From a virus: DNA of 64,000 nt. Positions 8,412 to 16,691 of the stretch are shown piece after piece. Positions within the stretch are counted from its first letter, which is position 1, and each line of letters starts with the position of its first letter. The stretch lies in IMG/VR virus record IMGVR_UViG_3300050821_001428, positions 62,001 to 126,000 of that record. One strand, written 5' to 3'. A program made the translations under genes and the position numbers. The notes below the pieces were generated by a model, which saw only the letters and a list, made by a program, of their open reading frames with translations, was not told the origin of the DNA and did not search any database.

Positions 8412-9252
8412 GGATCAAAACAAAGCTATTAATAAGAAGGCTTATAACAGGGCCAACGCCGGGTCCACCGGATACCATAAGACCATCTTAGCTAATCAGT
8501 TAGATGAAGCTTTCAAACGTTTTAATGGTGATTTTGAATTTATTTATGAACCGAAAAAGAGTGATCAAGGTTGGCATCCGAGCGGTGACTGTTTACCTCC
8601 GGTGAGTTACCTATGGGGCAAGGCGTATGCTTCTTTGCATCCTGAGACAGCTACGGTACCGGGAAAGGATCTAAGCCACCTTAATAAGATTTTTATGGTA
8701 GGCCATTATTGGCACCAGATCATTCAGCATATTATCATTACAGAATGTTGGGCAGCACCTTCGGCTATTGAAGGTATTGGTTATCGCACATGGGATGATG
8801 AGGGTGAGTATATTTACACCGTGGGGAGTCACGCTGACCAGAGTCAGGTTGACACGGCACATAACAGCAACTACGAGTCTGTCAAGCCGTTTCATTATGT
8901 ACGAGGCCAAGGCGATGTAGCCCCTCTGATTATGTCTAGCTGGGCGGGACTTGTGGATATTAAGACGATGAATCCGGATGACTTTAAACGAGGGTTATTA
9001 CAGTCACGGTTTGCTAATAAATATTTAGCGCAAATCAATATATATATGGACCTATTTGATCTAGATCAAGCATTAATTCTGGCTGTAGATAAGGGTTCTT
9101 CTGCGTTTGCCGAGTATACTTTTGTCAGAGATCAAAAGCTTATCGATCAGATTTATACTAAGTGGGAAAGAGTTAGTTGGTTACTCGATCATGATCAAGA
9201 GCCATCATCATTAGATGATAATATGTTTGAACTATATATAGGAGATGAATAA
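8392..9252 (+). CDS. PD-(D/E)XK exonuclease, RecB/Cas4-like
   Basis: A 286-residue protein. The nuclease signature is in the middle to C-terminal half: a histidine-bearing helix (MVGHYWHQIIQHII), then YVRGQGDVAPLI with the metal-binding aspartate, then AGLVDIKTMN as the D-x-K strand, then AQINIYMDLFDLDQALIL as the conserved Q-x3-Y helix and strand. This is the layout of the RecB-like/Cas4 family used by phages for recombination or host-DNA degradation. Cas4-type iron-sulfur cysteines are not evident. A GTG at 8362 is also in frame, but ATG 8392 has GAGAGGAA eight bases upstream and is preferred. It overlaps the previous gene by 20 bp. Confidence 0.75.
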   Translation: MPIKFDKDQNKAINKKAYNRANAGSTGYHKTILANQLDEAFKRFNGDFEFIYEPKKSDQGWHPSGDCLPPVSYLWGKAYASLHPETATVPGKDLSHLNKIFMVGHYWHQIIQHIIITECWAAPSAIEGIGYRTWDDEGEYIYTVGSHADQSQVDTAHNSNYESVKPFHYVRGQGDVAPLIMSSWAGLVDIKTMNPDDFKRGLLQSRFANKYLAQINIYMDLFDLDQALILAVDKGSSAFAEYTFVRDQKLIDQIYTKWERVSWLLDHDQEPSSLDDNMFELYIGDE

Positions 9253-9680
9253 TGTTAGAGACATATCAAGCAGAGACTGATTACCACACAATACTCTGGT
9301 ATCAGGCCGGACCCATGAGCAAAATCGACAAATTTAATATTCCGGCATTCTTAGCAACACAGACGGACCTAAGAGATCGTGGTTATACAACACATCTACC
9401 AGCCGATCTGGACGATCCCGAGATTGTTGCTGAGCTACTAGCATCTGATGGTTCTCCTAGTTCTAGCGTCCTTACATGGGGCGAATGTCTAGCTGCCGAC
9501 GTAATCCTAATCAGTGATATATGTGGGGGTGTAGCGGTGATGACAGGATGGGAAAATTCTAGAGGTGCGTGCTTAGAAACATTCACGGCTAGATTGCACG
9601 GTAAACCTGTGGTATATACAGATACCATGCTTCCTGTTTCTTCCCAAACACTGATTGACGCCTGGGGCCAGTGGGCATAA
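9252..9680 (+). CDS. Nucleoside 2-deoxyribosyltransferase-like protein (DUF4406 type)
   Basis: A 142-residue Rossmann-like protein. It opens with LWYQAGPMSKIDKFNIPAF, the nucleotide/sugar-binding loop of DUF4406 and deoxyribosyltransferase relatives, then DLRDRGYTTHLPADL. It ends with ADVILISDICGGVAVMTGW, a serine/arginine-glycine turn (ENSRGACLE) supplying a candidate catalytic glutamate, and FTARLHGKPV. These proteins act on N-glycosidic bonds of nucleosides or nucleotides. In a phage the likely roles are nucleotide pool adjustment or DNA-precursor modification. The start overlaps the previous stop (TAATG). The exact substrate cannot be read from the sequence. Confidence 0.7.
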   Translation: MLETYQAETDYHTILWYQAGPMSKIDKFNIPAFLATQTDLRDRGYTTHLPADLDDPEIVAELLASDGSPSSSVLTWGECLAADVILISDICGGVAVMTGWENSRGACLETFTARLHGKPVVYTDTMLPVSSQTLIDAWGQWA

Positions 9681-9711
9681 TATTGTAACGCTATCTCTGA
9701 CATAATTGGAG

Positions 9712-10089
9712 ATGGGACAAAGACTCTGGATCTGTAAAAGACAAGTAGACAAGATCAAATGTGGCCATGTGAACCCACGGCGCTTACAGCTATGTGAGAA
9801 ATGTGGGAAGCGTAGGCCAGCAACGAAGAAACCAGCACATATGGCTGTGCTGTCCGAGGTTACATACGAGCAATGTGTTGAGCGTTGGGGCGAGAAGTGC
9901 GGAATCTGCGGGGTGACTCGTAAACCGGGCGCTAGACGTTTAAATCGTGACCACTCACATATTGATGGAACCCTAAGAGGACTTCTATGTACCCGTTGTA
10001 ACCGCGCCCTACATTCGTATATGGATTTAGAATGGATAGAGAATGCCGCAGCTTACCTGAGACGGGCTACGAAAGATATCGATATTTAA
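9712..10089 (+). CDS. Recombination endonuclease VII (T4 gp49-like)
   Basis: A small HNH/His-Me endonuclease that resolves Holliday junctions and branches before packaging. The core motif is clear: EKCGICGV, then RLNRDHSHIDGTLRGLLC as the catalytic D-H box with downstream asparagine-containing helix, then TRCNRALH giving the second zinc cysteine pair. It also has an N-terminal four-cysteine ribbon (C-x2-C pattern around KIKCGHVNPRRLQLCEKCG), an addition not present in T4 gp49. An in-frame TTG at 9706 is an alternative start; neither has a good ribosome site. With the gene at 8049 this makes two likely junction-cleaving enzymes. Confidence 0.88.
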   Translation: MGQRLWICKRQVDKIKCGHVNPRRLQLCEKCGKRRPATKKPAHMAVLSEVTYEQCVERWGEKCGICGVTRKPGARRLNRDHSHIDGTLRGLLCTRCNRALHSYMDLEWIENAAAYLRRATKDIDI

Positions 10090-10093
10090 TAGA

Positions 10094-10123
10094 TTAACTT
10101 ATTTATTGATCATATGATATACT
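10094..10123 (+). promoter_or_regulatory. Promoter upstream of the sigma-like gene
   Basis: A -35 like box TTAACT (10094-10099), an 18-nt spacer and an extended -10 TGATATACT (10115-10123). The predicted start is about 20 nt before the ATG at 10152. The intervening leader is A+T rich without a clear ribosome site beyond AGG in ACAGGTTAAG. Confidence 0.55.
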
Positions 10124-10151
10124 AACATATACAGGTTAAGTATATATAAAA

Positions 10152-10571
10152 ATGACAACAAATAAAAAAATCCCTCGTACTATTTACAAGGAAGAACTAC
10201 CACCACATCGATTCCTACGCGAAATTCTTCGACATTATCTTGAGTTTCGTGACTACGTAGCTCAGGGGAATGATCACGTAATTGAACATAGTTATTTGGT
10301 GAAAGATCCAACAGGGCGCTTAAAGAAGGTTACTATGTCCTTCTCATTCTGGGATCTCCATAGAGGGATTAACGAATTACCTCCCCGTAAGAAGGAAGCC
10401 TTATTCTACAATATTATTCTGGATAAGAAACAGAAGGATGTCGCAGAGATTATGGGTATCAGTACCGTATCGGCTGGCCAGTATTGCGATTTGGGACTCA
10501 AGTCGATTGTAGACCAATTCTACGAAGGTGGCAAGTCTATTATGTCTGAGGTGTATCTAGATGAAAAGTAA
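10152..10571 (+). CDS. Sigma-70 region 4-like transcription factor
   Basis: A 139-residue protein. Its middle to C-terminal part (about residues 67-118) reads INELPPRKKEALFYNIILD, then KKQKDVAEIMGIS, then TVSAGQYCDLGLKSI. This is the layout of sigma region 4: an xLPxRxxEal helix, the first HTH helix with DVAEIMGIS, and a recognition helix followed by a gLk-type helix. There is no recognisable region 2, so it is not a complete sigma factor by itself. It could be a truncated sigma-like late-transcription activator or an anti-sigma partner. It has its own promoter. A plain HTH regulator is the main alternative. Confidence 0.6.
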   Translation: MTTNKKIPRTIYKEELPPHRFLREILRHYLEFRDYVAQGNDHVIEHSYLVKDPTGRLKKVTMSFSFWDLHRGINELPPRKKEALFYNIILDKKQKDVAEIMGISTVSAGQYCDLGLKSIVDQFYEGGKSIMSEVYLDEK

Positions 10572-11286
10572 TCTACTTGACGACTTTACAGAAGAGCCGG
10601 AAATTACAGAAGAATCCGAAGAGTTACTAACTCTCTCCGATGACGAAGAAGAGATACACGATACAGACGTTGATGAAGACCGTTGGGTACCCAGGTGGAA
10701 ACGTTCTAATTGCCCTAAGAGTACCACCGGTCATAGTGCGATTAAGGATCACATCGCTGCTAAGTTCGGTCGTACCGAATATGTGTGTGAACATTGTGCT
10801 AAACGTAATTGGACGCCATCTGAGCTTGAGTTTATTGCCGATAGTATATTACGAGAGGATTCTAACTCAGAACTCTGCCGTGAATGTTGGAAAGATACTC
10901 CCGAGTCTCTGCCATATGGCAGAGAGACAGGACACACGGAATGGCAATTACAGAAGGATGAGAATGGTGACGCGCTACTCAATGAAGCCGGGGAAGCTGT
11001 TTACGTAGGATATCCAGAACTTACATGTACCAACGGACACAGGTGGTACAAGGGAGAAGGACCGCGTAGAAATATTAATGGCGTAAATCCTATTCTATTT
11101 GAATCTCATATATATAATCGTAAGCGCCGAGAGATTTATTCCGAAGCAGGGGTTCCTGATCCGGCCTATACTATGGATCGTTGGGGCAAGCATCCGGTTG
11201 CTGGTTTATATATTAGGACTAGGCCAGATGGTCGTAAAACCAACTCGCCCGCCCAGCGAGCATCTGGTTCAGGATTCTACCGTTAA
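10561..11286 (+). CDS. Acidic, multi-cysteine protein of unknown function
   Basis: A 241-residue protein I do not recognise. The first ~40 residues are highly acidic (EEPEITEESEELLTLSDDEE). The middle contains two zinc-ribbon-like pairs, CEHCAKRNW and CRECWKD, about 30 residues apart, and further on LTCTNGHRWYKG. The C-terminus is basic with an asparagine/arginine-rich end. It overlaps the sigma-like gene by 11 bp, so they are co-expressed. The acidic head plus zinc ribbons would suit a protein that binds RNA polymerase or nucleic acid, but that is speculation from composition. Confidence 0.6.
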   Translation: MKSNLLDDFTEEPEITEESEELLTLSDDEEEIHDTDVDEDRWVPRWKRSNCPKSTTGHSAIKDHIAAKFGRTEYVCEHCAKRNWTPSELEFIADSILREDSNSELCRECWKDTPESLPYGRETGHTEWQLQKDENGDALLNEAGEAVYVGYPELTCTNGHRWYKGEGPRRNINGVNPILFESHIYNRKRREIYSEAGVPDPAYTMDRWGKHPVAGLYIRTRPDGRKTNSPAQRASGSGFYR

Positions 11287-11319
11287 TGGACTAATGATAG
11301 AAACGATAACTTAATTATT

Positions 11320-12162
11320 ATGAAAGAAGAATTTCAAAAGAAAGTTGATGAACTACTAAGTAAAGAAGCTGCAAAGGAAGCAGCCCAGCAGGAGACAAAT
11401 GCTTTACAGGCTGTATCTGGTGACGAACGCGCCCATCGCCAAGCGATTAAGCAATCACGTTCGGTGCAAGGTATGGAGAAGAAATGGCAAGATCAGGATC
11501 GAGCCGTGCTTGCCGCTGCTATTGCAGCTAATGCCCCTCCTGTAAAATCTGAAGGACGTTGTACAATCTGCCAGTCGTCCCACCGTTTGTGGGTAGAACG
11601 CCAACTGATTCGTGGCATAGCGTATACGGCTATTGCTAAATCCATCCCAGGTGTTAACGTAGACACCTTCCGTAGAGCTTTACCAAAGCATTACAAGGAG
11701 CATATGGATCTGGAAGGTGCTCAGGTCCGTGCTATCCTAGAAGAAGAATCTGATCTACTCCAGCAGAATTACGAAGAAGGCGTAAAGGGCGCATTCACCT
11801 ATCGAGCCGCGTTAGATGTCATGATTCGTAAAGGCTATAGTGATGTATTGGATGACATTACAACGGTTGAACCCAAGGACATCATCAAGTTCATGGAATT
11901 AGCTGATAAGATGAATGGTGCATCCGCTACACGTATGGTAGAAGAAGCCCGAGCAGCGGTTAACATCTTCATGGAAGCTATCCGTAATGTATTTACGGAT
12001 AATTTAGATAGAGATATGGCCGATTTTCTCTCTGCCGGTATTGTTAAAGAGGTTAAGAGACTTCGTGAACAGAATGAGCTAGAAGCTCAAATCGAAGATA
12101 ACATGAGGCAGCTACCTAGTGTCAAGTCAGCAAATAATAGTAACACCGCAACTCCTGAATAA
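11320..12162 (+). CDS. Zinc-ribbon/HTH DNA-binding protein, terminase-small-subunit-like
   Basis: A 280-residue protein. The N-terminal ~85 residues are helical and charged. Next comes CTICQSSHRLWVERQLIRG, a C-x2-C pair with a nearby H that leads into YTAIAKSIPGVNVDTFRRAL, a helix-turn-helix, then PKHYKEHMD. This C-x2-C...IA...H..H layout is seen in DNA-binding phage proteins, some annotated as small terminase subunits. The rest is helical, with coiled-coil potential near the end (VKEVKRLREQNELEAQ). No large terminase lies next to it; the helicase gene follows, overlapping by 44 bp. A packaging role is therefore possible but unproven; a replication-origin or regulatory binder fits equally. 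Confidence 0.5.
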   Translation: MKEEFQKKVDELLSKEAAKEAAQQETNALQAVSGDERAHRQAIKQSRSVQGMEKKWQDQDRAVLAAAIAANAPPVKSEGRCTICQSSHRLWVERQLIRGIAYTAIAKSIPGVNVDTFRRALPKHYKEHMDLEGAQVRAILEEESDLLQQNYEEGVKGAFTYRAALDVMIRKGYSDVLDDITTVEPKDIIKFMELADKMNGASATRMVEEARAAVNIFMEAIRNVFTDNLDRDMADFLSAGIVKEVKRLREQNELEAQIEDNMRQLPSVKSANNSNTATPE

Positions 12163-14044
12163 GATCGAAGAGTCATCAGATGCAGAGCAAGCGCAATGGC
12201 TATTTCTAGTACAGAGTACAGAGTTCAAGGGATATTGGGAAGTCCATGGTCTTAATCAGTCATTCTTCTTAGATCTTGCAGATTTAATTGGTCCTTTTCG
12301 CCTCGTATCACCTGTTACCATAACTGAATTCATGGCAGAAGCCGGGGAATGGGGATATCAAGTCGCCTTTATGGAAGACCCCGCAGATATTCTAGTCGCT
12401 TATGAATATCTAAAAGAAAAACCGGATATTTCATTACGGTCTACCCTTGAAGGTAATGTTCAAGGGTTTCTACCCTGGCAGATCACCGGGTATAACAAGC
12501 TGATTCGCAATGAAGAAATAAGGGCCGGATTCTTTGTGTGGGCAACTGGGTCCGGCAAAACGGCAGCTATGGCATCTGCTATCAAGCACCATCAGATGGG
12601 CGAACATCGATTTAATCTGGCGTTTTGTGTGGTGAAATCTCATAATAAGATCGATACGCAGCGTAAGTTGAAATCGCTTGGTGATATAGATAGTATTATC
12701 GTTGACGGATCAAAGAAACAGCGCCAGAAGATTTATCAGATGGTAGAAGATCAGTCACAAGCGGACTCGTCTATTGTTTTGATTCTTAATTATGAGAAGA
12801 TTAGGGAGGATTATGAAGATATGATCCCCCTGGTTACCGATGCTAACTGTCTATTTTTCTGGGACGAAGCGCCAACAAAGTTGGCCAATCGGGGCACCCA
12901 GTTATATAAGGCAACCAAGAAGTTGTTATATAAGACATTTCCCAGTAAACCTCGGGCTAAATGGATGCGCCACTGGGCGCTTACAGCTACGCCGATAGAG
13001 AATTCACCCGAAGACTTATATAGCGTGGGTAATTTAATGAAGCCGGGTATTCTTGGTACATTGCGCGAATTCTACGACAACTACGGAGAGAACGTTAATT
13101 TCTTCACTGGTAAATACGACACCTGGAAGAATCTTGAGGGACTTGAGGCTAGGATTCAATTCATGACACACCGGGTATCTAAAGATGATCCACAAGTTAA
13201 AGCAAAGTTTCCAAATGTCGTTCCTCACCCGTTAACAATTGATTGGAACCCAAAACATTTCTCTATATATAATAATTTGACAGGAAAGGCTAAAGATTTA
13301 CTTGAGGATGATCTGGAATCGGTGAATATTTTGGCACTTATACAGATCATGCAGATGATGTGTGATGCCCCGTCAATGATCGCTACATCAGCAGATAACC
13401 GGAAGGTATTTTATGATATGGTCAGCCGCATAGATGATGGAGGTTTGTTACCTCCAGCCCGAGGTTCGGATATCGCTCTTATGCTAATAGAGTTATTAGG
13501 AGTAGATAAATTCACAAACGTTGGGCATTCTAAACTAGATACATGGGGAGATATTATCATTAATAAACATCCTACGGAGAAAATAGTTACACACTCTACT
13601 TGGTCGGAATATATATTCCCTATTTGGGAGGAATATCTGTCTCACCACAATGTCAGCTATGTTGTATATAGTGGGAATTCTAAAGATAAGCAAATAGCTT
13701 TAGATGAGTTTCGGACCAACCCCGAGATTCGATGCTTTTTAAGTGGAGATGCCGGTGCAGATAGTATCGATATTTCTGAAGCATCGGTAGGAATTAACTA
13801 TAATATTCCTTGGAAATGGACTACCTTACAACAACGCGAAGGCAGGCGTGATCGTGTAAATTCGCTTCATAAGCAGATTCATACCTACACGTTGACGATG
13901 CCATTCTCAGTGGATGAACGTAAGCTAGATATATGTAATCGGAAATATGCATACCACGAACAATTATTTGATGGTAAAGCCCAAGATGAAGCTATTAGTG
14001 CCAGCCTGACTTACGAAGAGCTTACGTATCTGATGTTCGGTTAA
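12119..14044 (+). CDS. SNF2/DEAD-type superfamily 2 helicase
   Basis: A 641-residue ATP-dependent DNA translocase or helicase. Motifs in order: LPWQITGYNKLI (Q/Ia entry), WATGSGKTAAM (Walker A), FFWDEAP (DEAD-like box), WALTATPIENSPEDLYSV (motif III, strongly SNF2-like), VTHSTWSEYI (IV), DSIDISEASVGINYN (V) and QQREGRRDRV (VI). Such phage enzymes remodel forks or recombination intermediates, as T4 UvsW does. The start at 12119 is GTG, overlapping the preceding gene by 44 bp; no ATG exists before the conserved region. The stop codon overlaps the stop of the convergent tail gene by 4 bp, with no terminator between. Confidence 0.9.
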   Translation: MSSQQIIVTPQLLNKIEESSDAEQAQWLFLVQSTEFKGYWEVHGLNQSFFLDLADLIGPFRLVSPVTITEFMAEAGEWGYQVAFMEDPADILVAYEYLKEKPDISLRSTLEGNVQGFLPWQITGYNKLIRNEEIRAGFFVWATGSGKTAAMASAIKHHQMGEHRFNLAFCVVKSHNKIDTQRKLKSLGDIDSIIVDGSKKQRQKIYQMVEDQSQADSSIVLILNYEKIREDYEDMIPLVTDANCLFFWDEAPTKLANRGTQLYKATKKLLYKTFPSKPRAKWMRHWALTATPIENSPEDLYSVGNLMKPGILGTLREFYDNYGENVNFFTGKYDTWKNLEGLEARIQFMTHRVSKDDPQVKAKFPNVVPHPLTIDWNPKHFSIYNNLTGKAKDLLEDDLESVNILALIQIMQMMCDAPSMIATSADNRKVFYDMVSRIDDGGLLPPARGSDIALMLIELLGVDKFTNVGHSKLDTWGDIIINKHPTEKIVTHSTWSEYIFPIWEEYLSHHNVSYVVYSGNSKDKQIALDEFRTNPEIRCFLSGDAGADSIDISEASVGINYNIPWKWTTLQQREGRRDRVNSLHKQIHTYTLTMPFSVDERKLDICNRKYAYHEQLFDGKAQDEAISASLTYEELTYLMFG

Positions 14045-14847
14045 TCACCAAGATATGCCGGTGTAAACGGGGCACCTAAGGAGTCGTATAGCTCCCCAAA
14101 TACAATAGGATGAGTAACGTGGTATACATTGCCATCGATATCAACAGCCGTTAGTGTCACCTGTACTTCGGTCGGCGCGGCCAAGCTACCGTCAGAGTAG
14201 TTTAAAGTTCCCGTATACCAATATTGCGTTTCAACTAGTGGTCCCTCTGCTTCAATACCATTCCCTAGATCCCAGTGAAAACTTACTATATTAGCGCCCT
14301 TACTGCTAGGTTTACCTTCCGTTAATGTATCCATAGCATCAAAGGTTACATTAGTAGCTGTAAAAGCCGAAAGTGGTAATTCAAGAGTAATCCATCGAGG
14401 ATCATATATATCTGTACCGCTCGTAAATGTCTGATTAGTGCCGCCACTATATCCATCGATCACAAAGCAACATTCAAATGTATTGCCGGATATAGCTGCT
14501 GCCCCACCGCTTGTAATAGTGTAACCGATTAAGGCCCAGTGTGTCGGTCCTGTGCCAATGTATAGAGTCCCGACAGGGATAGGATATTGCCATTTTGGTA
14601 CCTCAAATGACGTACCGGCCAAATTAGAGCCACCTCCACCGACAAAGGATGATGCATCTGCTACTGTGATTGTGAATGGCGTAGACTTACTAGAAGGAGT
14701 AGTAAACCCGGTTATTGTAGATAATCCGTAAGGTACGGTAAATTCCCCAATCGTGGTTTCTAAGGGAGTGAGTATGCTAGCGGATCGCCAAGAGAAATCT
14801 ACTGGCGAGTTAATCAGTGGTGCAGGAATATGGTTGATAATAGGCAT
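14041..14847 (-). CDS. Virion appendage protein with PKD-like domain
   Basis: A 268-residue beta-rich structural protein, last gene of the tail operon. The middle has glycine/serine/threonine-rich sequence typical of fibre-like proteins. The C-terminal part contains IVSFHWDLGNGIEAEGP followed by YWYTGTLNYSDGS, the pattern of an Ig-like PKD domain (W-x-F-G-D-G type core). PKD domains on tail tips mediate weak contacts with surface carbohydrate. It lies directly after two larger appendage proteins (14862, 16678), probably part of the same tail-tip complex. Identity beyond structural protein is not established. Confidence 0.6.
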   Translation of the reverse strand: MPIINHIPAPLINSPVDFSWRSASILTPLETTIGEFTVPYGLSTITGFTTPSSKSTPFTITVADASSFVGGGGSNLAGTSFEVPKWQYPIPVGTLYIGTGPTHWALIGYTITSGGAAAISGNTFECCFVIDGYSGGTNQTFTSGTDIYDPRWITLELPLSAFTATNVTFDAMDTLTEGKPSSKGANIVSFHWDLGNGIEAEGPLVETQYWYTGTLNYSDGSLAAPTEVQVTLTAVDIDGNVYHVTHPIVFGELYDSLGAPFTPAYLGD

Positions 14848-14861
14848 TGTGAATTTATGAA

Positions 14862-16691
14862 TTATAAACTAAGAAGGGTCGTACCATACCCTCTGTTATT
14901 AAAGTTATCGACAACCGCTGCCGTTGCGTAGTATTGACCTATATCGGTGGCACCCTGAGTATATGTGTATATCCGTGTAGTATTAGGCTCCCCTTGAATC
15001 CATTGATCAAATGCATATCCGCCATCACCAAATGACCATTCAATATTATAGATGGTGCCTGTATCAGAAGTAATATCTGCGGTGAACATAAATGTGTCAC
15101 CACCAAGAGATGTAGCCGTGACGGTTATATCTGACGATGGAATTACTATAGGATCGGTTGTATCAGCTACTATGCGACCTAGTTGGGCGTAATTAGGAAC
15201 TACGGTATAACCATTGTAAATCTCAGCATCTTGTTGAAGTGCCTGGGCACGCACCTGGAGTGCATATCCCGGTTGATCGAATCTGATTCCCGAATTGTTA
15301 GCATTCACCGTACTACTAAATGGTACCCACGGAGCTAAATCCTTTATATAAGGATTATTGTCTGTAACGCGCCCGGACCAAGATACCGCCTCCGATGTAA
15401 TTTGTAAATTATCAATCCATGCGGTAGTAGCTCCACCACCAACGTAGAGCACGGCGAATTTATACAATCCCGATGGGATAAGTCTGTTAATAGGAACGGG
15501 TGTGGACAAAATAGTATTAATATTCTCGGTGAGAACAAACGGAGTTACATTAGGATTCACCAGTACGCTAATCACACCATGATTCCACTTATTAGGGACA
15601 ATTGAAGGTAGTTGCAGCGGTATACCATATCCTTGTTCGTTAATCAATAAACCAATGAAGGGGTTTAGTGTATTAGCTATCGCGCTGGATTCAATCCATA
15701 TATCAAAGCTGGCACTGATAGCATTATAATCTGTAATTCCAGATATATCATCTCCAATTGGAGTAAGAGGTTGGGTAGTCAACCCTTGAAAAGTCTCCGT
15801 AGCTGCGCTTTGGCCAAATACTATTCTAGAACTTTGGCCTGTCGTAGTGCGTCCCGAATCCAAAGTAACAGTAGGTGTTATGCCGTCTGAACTAGTGACC
15901 GTCATGAATGGAGGATAGAATAATTGTGTAGGAGGGGTATTCTGGGCGTATAGCTGGGCACCGATAACTGGCGTGTGACTATTAAAGGTATTAGACTCAA
16001 ACTCCGCAAACATGGTGTGATATGGACGTAGCGAATATACTGCCGCACCGGTATCCAAGGTATTTACGTTGATTCCCACATGGCCCGGGATACGACAGAA
16101 TACAGATGTATCTTTAATAGGCGCGGATGTAAATACCGGGGCATCAAGATACCCCTGGTTGTTAAACGGATATATAGATACTTCAATTGTCTCATCATCT
16201 AGTATCGCATATAGTAAGTAATTAGTATTAGGGTTTAATTCAGACGTATGTAAGATATCGCCACTTACCAAGGTGTTGTATTGATAAACAATCGGGCTGG
16301 TACTATTGCTTAGCGATATTTGGTAACCTATGATTCCATCGAAATCTCCCCATTGAAGATTTACTTGAATATTGAAGGCATTAGGTGCTGGGGTACCCTG
16401 TAGACTAGGAGGCAATGTATCGTTACTAGCTAGTGCATATCCATCAAGGGTACCAACTAATTGATTATTGAGTGTGGCTTCGGTCACCGGTACATTCTCA
16501 TTGCCACGAAGATATAATGTAATATTATTACGATTTATTTGGGCACCGCTATTAAATTTAATGCCAATAGTAGAGTTTATTGGTTGTGGATCATCAACGC
16601 CTGGACTATCGGCACTAATCCATTCTACCCCACCTGTATTTGTTATGCCACTTGGCCAGACCTTGGTGATAGGAACATTAACTGGAGGCAT
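14862..16691 (-). CDS. Large tail-tip / appendage protein with C-terminal PKD-like domain
   Basis: A 609-residue protein, almost entirely beta-strand pattern. Segments such as NAFNIQVNLQWGDFDGIIGY followed by LNPNTNYLLYAIL look like fibronectin-type III sandwiches in the first 200 residues. A central lectin/CBM-like region ends GLYKFAVLYVGGGATTAWID with NLQIT. The last ~80 residues contain IEWSFGDGGYAFDQW and YYATAAVVDNFNNRGYG, a PKD domain. These are common modules of host-recognition proteins on phage tails. It overlaps the gene upstream (16678-19032) by 14 bp, so the pair are coupled. No catalytic residues for sugar cleavage are evident. Confidence 0.6.
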   Translation of the reverse strand: MPPVNVPITKVWPSGITNTGGVEWISADSPGVDDPQPINSTIGIKFNSGAQINRNNITLYLRGNENVPVTEATLNNQLVGTLDGYALASNDTLPPSLQGTPAPNAFNIQVNLQWGDFDGIIGYQISLSNSTSPIVYQYNTLVSGDILHTSELNPNTNYLLYAILDDETIEVSIYPFNNQGYLDAPVFTSAPIKDTSVFCRIPGHVGINVNTLDTGAAVYSLRPYHTMFAEFESNTFNSHTPVIGAQLYAQNTPPTQLFYPPFMTVTSSDGITPTVTLDSGRTTTGQSSRIVFGQSAATETFQGLTTQPLTPIGDDISGITDYNAISASFDIWIESSAIANTLNPFIGLLINEQGYGIPLQLPSIVPNKWNHGVISVLVNPNVTPFVLTENINTILSTPVPINRLIPSGLYKFAVLYVGGGATTAWIDNLQITSEAVSWSGRVTDNNPYIKDLAPWVPFSSTVNANNSGIRFDQPGYALQVRAQALQQDAEIYNGYTVVPNYAQLGRIVADTTDPIVIPSSDITVTATSLGGDTFMFTADITSDTGTIYNIEWSFGDGGYAFDQWIQGEPNTTRIYTYTQGATDIGQYYATAAVVDNFNNRGYGTTLLSL

